NCBI GenBank assembly: GCA_040900165.1
Contig: JBBDZM010000007.1
Coordinates: 1 to 26,615 of the forward strand
DNA length: 26,615 nucleotides
DNA from: BOKZ01 sp040900165
GTDB lineage: Bacteria > Patescibacteriota > UBA1384 > 2-12-FULL-50-11
Direction of reading: 5' to 3'
The notes below the pieces were generated by a model that worked only from the letters and a program-made list of their open reading frames with translations, was not told where the DNA came from and searched no databases. This document shows positions 6,784-13,079 of this stretch, piece after piece. How positions within the stretch are numbered: the first letter of the stretch is position 1; the number at the start of each line of letters is the position of its first letter. The position numbers and the translations under genes are program-made.

Positions 6784-6936
6784 ATGGAAGACCAAAAAGG
6801 GTACGGCAGTAATTGGAAGAAGTGGCTGTGGATTTATATTGTTGTCGGTCTAGTTGTCTACGGGGCAATTTATTTTTACTCCGCCAGCAAAAATAGCTCC
6901 AGCGATACTCCTGGACAAACCAACAGTATCTACTAA
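6784..6936 (+). CDS. 50-aa single-TM peptide
   Basis: The ORF reads MEDQKGYGSN, then a basic WKKW, one TM helix (LWIYIVVGLVVYGAIYFY) and a Ser-rich tail. A TTGACA (6749-6754) lies upstream but the matching -10 is poor. It ends 9 nt before the metallopeptidase GTG, so it may be co-transcribed with it. This is a typical small membrane peptide of unknown function, judged from composition and context only. Confidence 0.55.
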   Translation: MEDQKGYGSNWKKWLWIYIVVGLVVYGAIYFYSASKNSSSDTPGQTNSIY

Positions 6937-6945
6937 TCTCAAAGG

Positions 6946-7626
6946 GTGGATACCGATCTGCCGGAAATAAAAATTAAGCGCTACCGGGCAAGCCGCAGTT
7001 TGAAACTGCGGGTTATTGATGACGGTAGTATTGTTGTTACGGCTCACCCATTTGTTTCCGAGCGCCAAATCCACCGGTTTGTCGCCGAACATCAGGATTG
7101 GATCACTGAAAAACTAGCGGTTATTAATAAAAACCAACACCACCTTACCGCTAATCGCCAAAGTCTGCCGTTTCGGGGGAAAGATTACGCCTTTCGCCTA
7201 GCGATCAGTCGCCAACGCCCCAAGGCAGAGTTGGGCGACACCACCCTAACAGTTTCTGCTCCATCGGAGAGCCATAGTGTTGTCCGCTCAACGCTGGAAA
7301 AATGGTACAAAAAGCAAGCCAAAGTTTATTTTGAAAAACGGGTGCCGCTCTTGGCCGATCTGGTTAATAGCGACGTTACCCGCGTCACAATTCGCTCCCA
7401 ACGCAGTCGCTGGGGCTCCTGCTCTAGCCGCCAGACAATTTCGTTAAATTGGCGCTTAATCCTCTGCCCCGACTGGGTGAGTGACTATGTTATCTACCAC
7501 GAACTAGCCCATTTAACGCATATGAACCATTCCCGAGTTTTTTGGGGTTTAGTTGCCGATTACTTTCCGAGATATAAAGAAGCGGAACGCTGGCTCAAAG
7601 TGCATCACCAACTACTCGTTTTCTGA
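6946..7626 (+). CDS. YgjP/DUF45-type zinc metallopeptidase
   Basis: This 226-aa protein ends with the family's motifs: SQRSRWGSCSS, ISLNWRLILCP, VIYHELAHLTHMNHS (the HExxH zinc site plus a further His) and FWGLVADYFP. The YgjP-like M48 relatives are cytoplasmic metal-dependent hydrolases of uncertain substrate. The GTG start (6946) is preceded by AAAGG. It follows the small TM peptide closely. Confidence 0.92.
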   Translation: MDTDLPEIKIKRYRASRSLKLRVIDDGSIVVTAHPFVSERQIHRFVAEHQDWITEKLAVINKNQHHLTANRQSLPFRGKDYAFRLAISRQRPKAELGDTTLTVSAPSESHSVVRSTLEKWYKKQAKVYFEKRVPLLADLVNSDVTRVTIRSQRSRWGSCSSRQTISLNWRLILCPDWVSDYVIYHELAHLTHMNHSRVFWGLVADYFPRYKEAERWLKVHHQLLVF

Positions 7627-7669
7627 TCTGACATTGGCAGGCTCACCGTTCCTTGCTAATGTTTGAGAG

Positions 7670-8221
7670 ATGAAATACTTATTGTACGGTGTCGTTGCCG
7701 CCGCACTGATTGCCAGCGCTTCCTGGTACTACTCTACAAAGATGAAGAAAGCTCCCGAGTCTGATACCAGTCAAACATCAGCGCCTGATACCAAAAAAGA
7801 AGTCACAACGGAAACCGGCTCGACTTCGTCCGGTGCTGTCATCCCTGGTACAAAAATTATTGGGAATTACTACCAATACTCCGACAGTGGCTACACCGCC
7901 GCCAAAGCCGCCCATCGGCCGATCTTTCTCTACTTCTACGCCAACTGGTGCCCAACTTGCGCCCAACAGGAGCCAGTCGTTCAGGAATTGATGGGCGAGA
8001 TCTCCGATGCCAAGAAGCTCGATGACCTCGTCGCCTTCCGGGTTAATTTCAACGATTCGGATACCGACAACGCCGAAGAGGCGCTCGCCCGCGAGTTCGG
8101 CGTTACCTACCAACACACGATGTTTGTGTTGGACGAGGACGGTAATCAGTACCAAAAATTTCTCGGTCAAACCTCTAAAGATACCTTAAAGAACGCTTTC
8201 GGCGACGTTGCTGGGATCTAA
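7670..8221 (+). CDS. Membrane-tethered thioredoxin-fold protein
   Basis: This 183-aa protein has an N-terminal signal anchor (about 4-20), a Ser/Thr/Lys-rich linker, and a thioredoxin domain with NWCPTCAQQEP (C94, C97). The usual cis-Pro (TPT) is replaced by YQHT in the strand leading to MFVLDEDGNQ. It probably acts outside the membrane, receiving electrons from the CcdA-type protein encoded next. The start ATG is preceded by TAATGT at 7 nt and lacks an SD. Confidence 0.88.
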   Translation: MKYLLYGVVAAALIASASWYYSTKMKKAPESDTSQTSAPDTKKEVTTETGSTSSGAVIPGTKIIGNYYQYSDSGYTAAKAAHRPIFLYFYANWCPTCAQQEPVVQELMGEISDAKKLDDLVAFRVNFNDSDTDNAEEALAREFGVTYQHTMFVLDEDGNQYQKFLGQTSKDTLKNAFGDVAGI

Positions 8222-8226
8222 TAGTA

Positions 8227-8327
8227 TAAATTCTAAATCCTAAGTTCTAAACTCTAATAAAATACCAAATGCCAAACTCAAAACTCCAAATAGACGTTAG
8301 AATTTCGGATTTAGAGTTTAGGATTTA
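8227..8327 (+). repeat. AT-rich 31-nt inverted repeat between thioredoxin and ccdA
   Basis: The left arm (8227-8257) and right arm (8297-8327) are imperfect reverse complements built of repeated CTAAATCC/CTAAACTC words, separated by 39 nt. Nothing else is recognisable in the spacer. It abuts the palindrome at the ccdA start and resembles intergenic short repeats. Confidence 0.6.
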
Positions 8328-8353
8328 CGTTCAATGATTGAATCATTGAACGT
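8327..8353 (+). promoter_or_regulatory. Perfect 13-bp palindrome over the ccdA start codon
   Basis: ACGTTCAATGATT (8327-8339), one G (8340), then AATCATTGAACGT (8341-8353) is a perfect inverted repeat. The ATG of ccdA (8334) lies in the left arm. It could be an operator or an mRNA hairpin that hides the start codon; the sequence alone does not decide. Confidence 0.6.
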
Positions 8354-9047
8354 CGGCATTGCCTTTGCCGCCGGCCTGCTTAGTTTTGCCAGCCCGTGCG
8401 TGATTGTCTTGGTGCCAATATTTCTATCGAACTTGGCCGGCGTCAAAATTGACGAGGCCGACGTGCCCGGCACTCAACGCCGGCTCCATTTGGCGACTTG
8501 GCTGTTTGTGATCGGCTTTACTGTTACCTTCACCATTTTTGGGGCTGTGGCCGGACTGTTTGCCAGGCAGTTTGTTGATTTCAGTTACTACTTCAACATT
8601 ATCGCTGGTATTTTGATTATTTTCTTTGGCCTCACGATGGTGGAGGTGATTAAGCTTTCCTGGCTACAGCGAACCCTGCGGATTAACGTCTCCAAAGAGC
8701 GCGGCACGTTGTATCCGTTGTTGATGGGCATTGCTTTTGCCGCCGGTTGGACGCCCTGTGTCGGCCCGGTTTTGGCGGCGATTTTACTGTTGGCCGGCGC
8801 CAGCAATTCGGTGGCCGTTGGCAGTTTTTACCTGCTCATTTACAGTTTGGGCTTAATGATTCCGTTCCTACTTGTTGGTTATTTTCTCAAATCTTCTCAA
8901 ACCGTTATTCACAAAATCTCAAGATACTTAAACGTCATTAAATGGGTCGCCGGGCTGATCGTTATCGGCCTCGGCATCCTGCTAATCACCGGCGATTTAG
9001 GCCGCTTTATCAGCTATTTCTACTTCTTAAGGCCGCCTGGGCTTTAG
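8334..9047 (+). CDS. ccdA: CcdA/DsbD-type transmembrane thiol electron carrier
   Basis: This 237-aa protein has about six TM helices and the paired family cysteines in FASPCVIV (C22) and GWTPCVGP (C142). It moves reducing electrons from cytoplasmic thioredoxin across the membrane. The gene lies after an extracytoplasmic thioredoxin, a plausible partner. It converges on ychF with a 4-nt overlap. No SD is evident, and the start sits in a perfect palindrome. Confidence 0.93.
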   Translation: MIESLNVGIAFAAGLLSFASPCVIVLVPIFLSNLAGVKIDEADVPGTQRRLHLATWLFVIGFTVTFTIFGAVAGLFARQFVDFSYYFNIIAGILIIFFGLTMVEVIKLSWLQRTLRINVSKERGTLYPLLMGIAFAAGWTPCVGPVLAAILLLAGASNSVAVGSFYLLIYSLGLMIPFLLVGYFLKSSQTVIHKISRYLNVIKWVAGLIVIGLGILLITGDLGRFISYFYFLRPPGL

Positions 9048-10135
9048 ACATTAAACAAAAACTCCACCACGTCGCCGTCTTGGACGGTGTAGTCCTTGCC
9101 TTCGCTACGCATTTTGCCAGCATCTTTAATGGCTTTTTCGGAGCCGTACTTCTCTAAGTCTGCCACATTAAAAACCTGGGCGCGGATAAAACCTTTTTCA
9201 AAATCGGTGTGGATTTTTCCGGCCGCCTGCGGCGCTTTCGTGCCTTTGACGATTGTCCAAGCGTGGGATTCTGTTGGCCCAGCGGTAAAAAAGGTAATTA
9301 ACCCCAGCAGTTCGTAACCAGCTTTAATCATCTCGCCCAGACCGCTTTTTAGCCCCAACTGCTCACGGTATTCCTGCTGATCGGCCTCCGGTAGCTCAAC
9401 CACTTCACTCTCCGTTTTGACCGAGATCGCTACAAATTTTACCCCCTCGTTTTCGGCCTGTTTCTGAACTGCCGAAATGTCGCTGGTTTCATCGTCGATA
9501 TTAGCCACGTACATCAGCGGCTTGGCCGTTAAAAACTGGAAAGGTCCCAGCTGACTGGCGAGCTCTGCATCAATCCGGAGCGGCTGACCGTCGTTCAACA
9601 GCGCAATGGCCGCTTCCAGCGTCGCCGTTACTTTAATTGCGTCTTTTTCGCCTTTCTTAACTTTCTCTCGGTTATTAGCATATATCTTTTCTGCCTGCTC
9701 TAAATCAGCCAAAACTAACTCGGTGTTGATGGTAGCAATGTCGTTAGCCGGATCAATATCGCCGTGAACATGAGTTACGTTAGGGTCCGTGAACACCCGG
9801 ATCACTTCGGCAATAGCGTCGACAGACCGGATGTGACTTAAGAACTTGTTACCCAGCCCCTCGCCCTGGGCCGCCCCCTTGACCAATCCGGCAATATCAA
9901 CAAACTTGATTGTCGCCGGCACGGTTTTGGCTGACTGGTAGGCTTTTGTCAGAAACTCCAAACGCTCATCCGGCACCTCAACAATACCGACGTTGGGTTC
10001 AATGGTTGTAAACGGAAAATTCCCCACTAAAGCGCCCTTGTCCGCCGTAGCTTTAGCAAAGGCGGAGGCTTTCGTAAATGCGTTAAAAAGTGACGACTTA
10101 CCGACATTGGGTAGGCCGATAATTCCAACTTCCAT
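9044..10135 (-). CDS. ychF: YchF/Ola1-type GTPase
   Basis: This 363-aa protein has G1 GLPNVGKSS, an NFPFTTIEPNVG switch, FVDIAGLVKGAAQGEGLGN (G3), a coiled-coil insertion and the C-terminal TGS domain. YchF is a ribosome-associated ATP/GTP hydrolase. Between FTKA and NFPF there are about 10 residues more than in E. coli (AFAKATADK), matching an inserted palindromic DNA repeat. The ATG is not preceded by an SD but overlaps the stop of a 16-codon upstream ORF (TGATG). It converges on ccdA. Confidence 0.97.
   Translation of the reverse strand: MEVGIIGLPNVGKSSLFNAFTKASAFAKATADKGALVGNFPFTTIEPNVGIVEVPDERLEFLTKAYQSAKTVPATIKFVDIAGLVKGAAQGEGLGNKFLSHIRSVDAIAEVIRVFTDPNVTHVHGDIDPANDIATINTELVLADLEQAEKIYANNREKVKKGEKDAIKVTATLEAAIALLNDGQPLRIDAELASQLGPFQFLTAKPLMYVANIDDETSDISAVQKQAENEGVKFVAISVKTESEVVELPEADQQEYREQLGLKSGLGEMIKAGYELLGLITFFTAGPTESHAWTIVKGTKAPQAAGKIHTDFEKGFIRAQVFNVADLEKYGSEKAIKDAGKMRSEGKDYTVQDGDVVEFLFNV
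10041..10066 (-). repeat. In-frame palindromic repeat inside ychF
   Basis: TCCGCC (10041-10046) and GGCGGA (10061-10066) bound a short, palindrome-like segment that encodes AFAKATADK within YchF, where the family normally has no such residues. This is the kind of short GC-rich element that spreads within some bacterial genomes, comparable to Rickettsia palindromic elements. Confidence 0.65.
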
Positions 10136-10185
10136 CAGGAGGGCTGTTTACTGCTCGACTGACGAGCATATCTGCTATGCGACAT
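10135..10185 (-). CDS. 16-codon leader ORF coupled to ychF
   Basis: On the minus strand an ATG (10185-10183) opens a 16-codon frame, MSHSRYARQSSSKQPS. Its TGA overlaps the ychF ATG (TGATG), in a different frame. A -10-like TAAAAT (10197-10192) ends exactly 6 nt before this ATG, the same spacing seen before other leaderless genes. This suggests leaderless initiation followed by re-initiation on ychF. The DNA also contains a TGCTCG/CGAGCA hairpin. The peptide itself has no recognisable family. Confidence 0.5.
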   Translation of the reverse strand: MSHSRYARQSSSKQPS

Positions 10186-10191
10186 AGGCTA

Positions 10192-10197
10192 ATTTTA
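10192..10197 (-). promoter_or_regulatory. -10 box upstream of the ychF leader ORF
   Basis: TAAAAT on the minus strand, 6 nt before the leader ORF's ATG. Confidence 0.5.
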
Positions 10198-10264
10198 CCC
10201 TGAAAGCTGTTCATTGACAGCCCTAGTTAAGCCGGTTATCATAACTAAGCAAATTAATAGTTTG

Positions 10265-10347
10265 TAGATGGTGAAGGCGGTGAGATTCCGCCACTGTGCC
10301 GCAACGGTAAACCCTGAGCTTGTCGAAGGGAAGTCCGGTCCCATCTT
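10265..10347 (+). ncRNA. Cobalamin riboswitch
   Basis: The outer stem AGATGG (10266-10271) pairs with CCATCT (10341-10346). Inside are the AdoCbl-class conserved elements: GTGAAGGCGGTGAGATTCC, GCC-ACTGTGCCGCAACGGTAA (the B12 box) and GAAGTCCGGTC. A terminator-like hairpin (10378-10403) follows, before the scaffold gap and the DUF4430 gene. If the gap is an artifact, this is an OFF switch for that gene. The variable loop at 10312-10330 holds a known dispersed palindrome. Confidence 0.88.
10312..10330 (+). repeat. CCCTGAGCTTGTCGAAGGG repeat inside the riboswitch
   Basis: This 19-nt palindrome-like word (inverted arms CCCT.../...AGGG) occupies the variable stem between the B12 box and AAGTCCGG. 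I know it as a repeat seen in many bacterial genomes, which suggests an insertion tolerated by the aptamer. Confidence 0.65.
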
Positions 10348-10377
10348 TAAAGATATCCGAGCAGAAATAAATTAGTT

Positions 10378-10403
10378 TCCTCGATGCTTGGCGAGGATTT
10401 TTT
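10378..10403 (+). terminator. Riboswitch expression-platform terminator, copy before the gap
   Basis: TCCTCG/CGAGGA stem (10378-10383, 10392-10397) followed by TTTTTT. Part of a 55-nt sequence repeated exactly at 10510-10564. Confidence 0.8.
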
Positions 10404-10409
10404 AGAAAG

Positions 10410-10509
10410 NNNNNNNNNNNNNNNNNNNNNNNNNNNNNNNNNNNNNNNNNNNNNNNNNNNNNNNNNNNNNNNNNNNNNNNNNNNNNNNNNNNNNNNNNNN
10501 NNNNNNNNN
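10410..10509. other. 100-N scaffold gap with identical 55-nt flanks
   Basis: Exactly 100 N, the usual placeholder. The 55 nt to its left (10355-10409) equal the 55 nt to its right (10510-10564). Two contigs sharing one k-mer of 55 are the simplest explanation. The true distance is unknown and could be zero after collapsing the duplicate. Confidence 0.9.
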
Positions 10510-10532
10510 ATCCGAGCAGAAATAAATTAGTT

Positions 10533-10558
10533 TCCTCGATGCTTGGCGAGGATTTTTT
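10533..10558 (+). terminator. Riboswitch expression-platform terminator, copy after the gap
   Basis: Same TCCTCG/CGAGGA hairpin plus T-tract as at 10378-10403, now 13 nt before the start of the DUF4430 gene. Probably the same locus duplicated by scaffolding. Confidence 0.75.
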
Positions 10559-10570
10559 AGAAAGGTGCCA

Positions 10571-10924
10571 ATGAAACAACGAAGTGCGTATTATGTAGTA
10601 GCAGCGATTATTTTTATTTTCGGATTATTTTTGATAATCCCCAACCCCGTTGTTGGGCCAGTTAGCGATACTTCGCAGACCAGTACGATAAGTTACCAAG
10701 GAGTTGAGGGTAAAAACGCCCTCGATCTATTGAAAGATTCACACGACGTTGAGACCAAACACTACGATTTTGGAGACTTAGTAACTGCCATCGACGGCAA
10801 GAGCGCTGATGCCACGACATTCTGGGCCTTCTACGTTAACGGAAAAATGGCCGAGGTTGGTGCGAGCGACTATCAGACCAAAACTGGTGACCAGATTGAG
10901 TGGAGGCTGGAAAATATCAACTAG
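10571..10924 (+). CDS. DUF4430-domain protein, membrane-anchored, cobalamin-responsive
   Basis: This 117-aa protein has an N-terminal TM/signal anchor (about 7-24) and an extracellular domain with LDLLKDSHD, TFWAFYVNGKMAEVG and GDQIEWRLE, the DUF4430 (transcobalamin C-terminal-like) pattern. Such domains are found in cobalamin-binding and adhesion proteins. A cobalamin riboswitch sits upstream, so I infer a role in capturing corrinoid at the cell surface. ATG 10571 is chosen because AAAGG ends 5 nt upstream; an in-frame GTG at 10565 overlaps it. Confidence 0.85.
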   Translation: MKQRSAYYVVAAIIFIFGLFLIIPNPVVGPVSDTSQTSTISYQGVEGKNALDLLKDSHDVETKHYDFGDLVTAIDGKSADATTFWAFYVNGKMAEVGASDYQTKTGDQIEWRLENIN

Positions 10925-10959
10925 CTCGACAAATCACGCTAAGTAATTAGACTAAATAT

Positions 10960-11073
10960 ATGGATAAAAACATTGTCGACGAGCCAGGCCGAGCCGTTTA
11001 TTGGCTGCTAGCCATTTTCGCAGTAGTTGTACTGGTAGCCCTGGCAGTGTTTTTCTACGTTAGTATTTATTAG
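10960..11073 (+). CDS. 37-aa single-TM peptide
   Basis: A short polar start (MDKNIVDEPG) is followed by one TM helix (about 14-36, Ala/Val/Leu-rich) ending in YVSIY. TAGACT ends 6 nt before the ATG, the leaderless pattern. It converges on smpB with a 4-nt overlap. No family is known; it might assist the DUF4430 membrane protein upstream. Confidence 0.55.
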   Translation: MDKNIVDEPGRAVYWLLAIFAVVVLVALAVFFYVSIY

Positions 11074-11519
11074 AGCGAGATTTTCTTTTGGCGGATTTCT
11101 TCGCGCAAATTCTTTTCGATGTCGCGCTTTTTGATAGTTTCCCGGTTATCTTTTTTGCTTTTGCGAGTTCCCAGAGCAATTTTTAGCTTAGCTCGCCCGT
11201 GCTTAAGGTACAGCTCTAACGGTAAGACCGTAAAATTGCCGCTAGCTAGTTTGCCGATAATCCGGTTAATTTCCTGGCGGTGCATAAGCAATTTTCTGGT
11301 CCTGGTCGGATCGCCGCCAATCGACATAATTTTGCCGCCAACCCACCAAAGTTCGGCCTGGCCATTGGCGATAAACGGTTTGATGTAGCTACCTGTGAGA
11401 ACGACTTTCTTGGCCCGAATCGCTTTAATCTCATCGCCCTGCAACGCCAAACCCGCCTCCCAATCCTCGTGGATTTGATAGTCAAACCGGCCTTTTTTGT
11501 TTTCGGAAATCGGTTTCAT
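11070..11519 (-). CDS. smpB: SmpB, tmRNA-binding protein
   Basis: This 149-aa protein has the SmpB core: ISENKKGRFDYQIHEDWEAGLALQGDEIKAIR, then PLELYLKHGRAKLKIALGTRKSKKDNRETIKKRD (wording here shortened to motif order) and a basic C-terminal tail. With tmRNA it rescues stalled ribosomes. The start ATG (11519) is preferred over a TTG two codons upstream because a TAAACT -10 lies 6 nt before it. The tmRNA is not in this window. Confidence 0.97.
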   Translation of the reverse strand: MKPISENKKGRFDYQIHEDWEAGLALQGDEIKAIRAKKVVLTGSYIKPFIANGQAELWWVGGKIMSIGGDPTRTRKLLMHRQEINRIIGKLASGNFTVLPLELYLKHGRAKLKIALGTRKSKKDNRETIKKRDIEKNLREEIRQKKISL

Positions 11520-11580
11520 ACCCAAAGTTTATCGTTTGCATTCCTTCAAGGCTACTGTTAAGAACTAAGCAAGGTTCAAA

Positions 11581-11847
11581 ATGAACATTATAGCAATAGT
11601 TACGCTCGTTACCGTTAAGGTGCGTCTAGATGATTTGTCTCTAGCAACCACAGACTGGCATCAAGCCACTGTTGTGCTTGACCCTCCAGATGACGAACTG
11701 GCCAAGATGTTTGAGGGTGTACCTGGCTACGGAGAACCCATCCGGGGTGAGGGAATTCATTTCGTTCAGCAAGAGGTGATTCGCCACATAAGACAGCGGT
11801 GGCCAAACGCGCAGACTATCCTCAACCCGGTTGAGATAACTGTATAG
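11581..11847 (+). CDS. Hypothetical 88-aa protein
   Basis: An AAGG stretch precedes the ATG. The protein begins with a hydrophobic strand (MNIIAIVTLVTVKVRL) and continues polar, with PDDELAKMFEGVP and a C-terminal QEVIRHIRQRWPN helix. No signal peptide or known domain is evident. A terminator hairpin follows 5 nt after the stop. Moderately supported as a gene: it fills the gap between smpB and glyA in the right place, and its own terminator supports it. Confidence 0.5.
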   Translation: MNIIAIVTLVTVKVRLDDLSLATTDWHQATVVLDPPDDELAKMFEGVPGYGEPIRGEGIHFVQQEVIRHIRQRWPNAQTILNPVEITV

Positions 11848-11852
11848 AGACC

Positions 11853-11880
11853 AAGGAGGGCTAGCCATGTCCTCCTTTTA
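11853..11880 (+). terminator. Terminator after the 88-aa gene
   Basis: AAGGAGG (11853-11859) and CCTCCTT (11871-11877) form a 7-bp stem, then TTTA. The loop GGCTAGCC is itself palindromic. Confidence 0.7.
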
Positions 11881-11890
11881 TCTATTAGGG

Positions 11891-11896
11891 TAAAAT
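11891..11896 (+). promoter_or_regulatory. -10 box for a leaderless glyA
   Basis: TAAAAT ends 6 nt before the ATG (11903); no SD is present in between. Confidence 0.55.
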
Positions 11897-11902
11897 CGAC
11901 CT

Positions 11903-13039
11903 ATGTTAAGTGCGCTAATCAAGCAGGAAGAAAAACGGCAGCAAGAAACCGTCAATTTAATTGCCTCGGAGAATTACCCGTCGGAAGCGGTCCGGATGGC
12001 TGTTGGCTCGGTATTATCCAGTAAATATGCCGAAGGATATCCCGGCAAGCGCTACTACTCCGGCACGAAATTTGTTGATGAAATTGAAACAACGGTCCAG
12101 GATTTGGCTCGGAAAGTTTTTACTACGGATTACCACGTTAACGTCCAACCGTACTCTGGTTCAATTGCTAATTTGGCCGCATATTTATCGTTTATGCAGC
12201 CGGGCGATCCGATTATGAGCTTGGATCTGGCCCATGGCGGACACTTGAGCCACGGCCACAAAGTGAATTTTGTCGGCAAGCTATTTGATCGTTACGCTTA
12301 TTTTGTCGAGGCCGATAGCCACCGGCTGGATTACGACACCATTGAAGAAGAGGCCACGGAACTTAAGCCAAAAATCATTGTCTCCGGTGCTTCGGCCTAC
12401 TCGCGCCAAATCGATTTCAAACGGATATCGGATATTGCCCACAGCGTCGGCGCCCGGCACTTGGCCGATATCTCCCATATCTCCGGCCTAGTTACTACCG
12501 GCTTGCACCCCACTCCATTTGGACACGCCGACTATGTCATGACCACCACCCACAAATTGCTGCGCGGCCCGCGCGGGGCGCTGCTGTTCTGCAAACCGGA
12601 ATTTGCCAAAGAAATCGACAAGTCCGTTTTTCCCGGTCTGCAGGGGGGCCCGCAGATGAACACTATCGCCGGCATCGGCGTATGTCTGGAGGAAGCGCTC
12701 ATGCCCGAATACAAAATATACTGCCAGCAAGTAATCAAAAATGCCCAGGCATTGGCGACCGAGCTGCAAAAGCTGGGGCTGAAAGTTATCACCGATGGCA
12801 CCGATAACCATTTGTTCCTGGTGGATTTGCGGCCGTTAAATATTACTGGCCAAGAGGCCCAGGACCGGTTGGAGAATATCGGCATTACCGTCAACAAAAA
12901 CGCCATTCCTTACGACGAAGCGCCGCCGCAAAACCCTTCTGGCATCCGGATCGGCACCCCGGCCATCACCACCCGCGGCCTAACCGAAAAAGATCTGCCG
13001 GCACTAGCCAAAAAGATTGTTGAAGCCCTAAAACAATAA
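11903..13039 (+). CDS. glyA: Serine hydroxymethyltransferase
   Basis: This 378-aa protein shows SHMT motifs: NLIASENYPS, SKYAEGYPGKRYYSG, NVQPYSGSIANLAAY, MSLDLAHGGHLSHG and the PLP-lysine segment TTTHKLLRGPRG. It interconverts serine and glycine with transfer of a one-carbon unit to tetrahydrofolate. It is about 40 residues shorter than typical bacterial GlyA, mostly at the C-terminal end. FolD, encoded 3' on the opposite strand, uses the same C1 pool. Confidence 0.97.
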   Translation: MLSALIKQEEKRQQETVNLIASENYPSEAVRMAVGSVLSSKYAEGYPGKRYYSGTKFVDEIETTVQDLARKVFTTDYHVNVQPYSGSIANLAAYLSFMQPGDPIMSLDLAHGGHLSHGHKVNFVGKLFDRYAYFVEADSHRLDYDTIEEEATELKPKIIVSGASAYSRQIDFKRISDIAHSVGARHLADISHISGLVTTGLHPTPFGHADYVMTTTHKLLRGPRGALLFCKPEFAKEIDKSVFPGLQGGPQMNTIAGIGVCLEEALMPEYKIYCQQVIKNAQALATELQKLGLKVITDGTDNHLFLVDLRPLNITGQEAQDRLENIGITVNKNAIPYDEAPPQNPSGIRIGTPAITTRGLTEKDLPALAKKIVEALKQ

Positions 13040-13079
13040 TTTCCCCGCCAACCAGGTTTGGGCTACAATTAATCCATCA

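Noticed and set aside
11861..11893. Eight-codon ORF (MSSFYLLG) with an AAGGAGG site just before glyA
   Set aside because: The SD is one arm of the terminator hairpin and the ORF ends within the glyA -10 box; most simply a coincidence.
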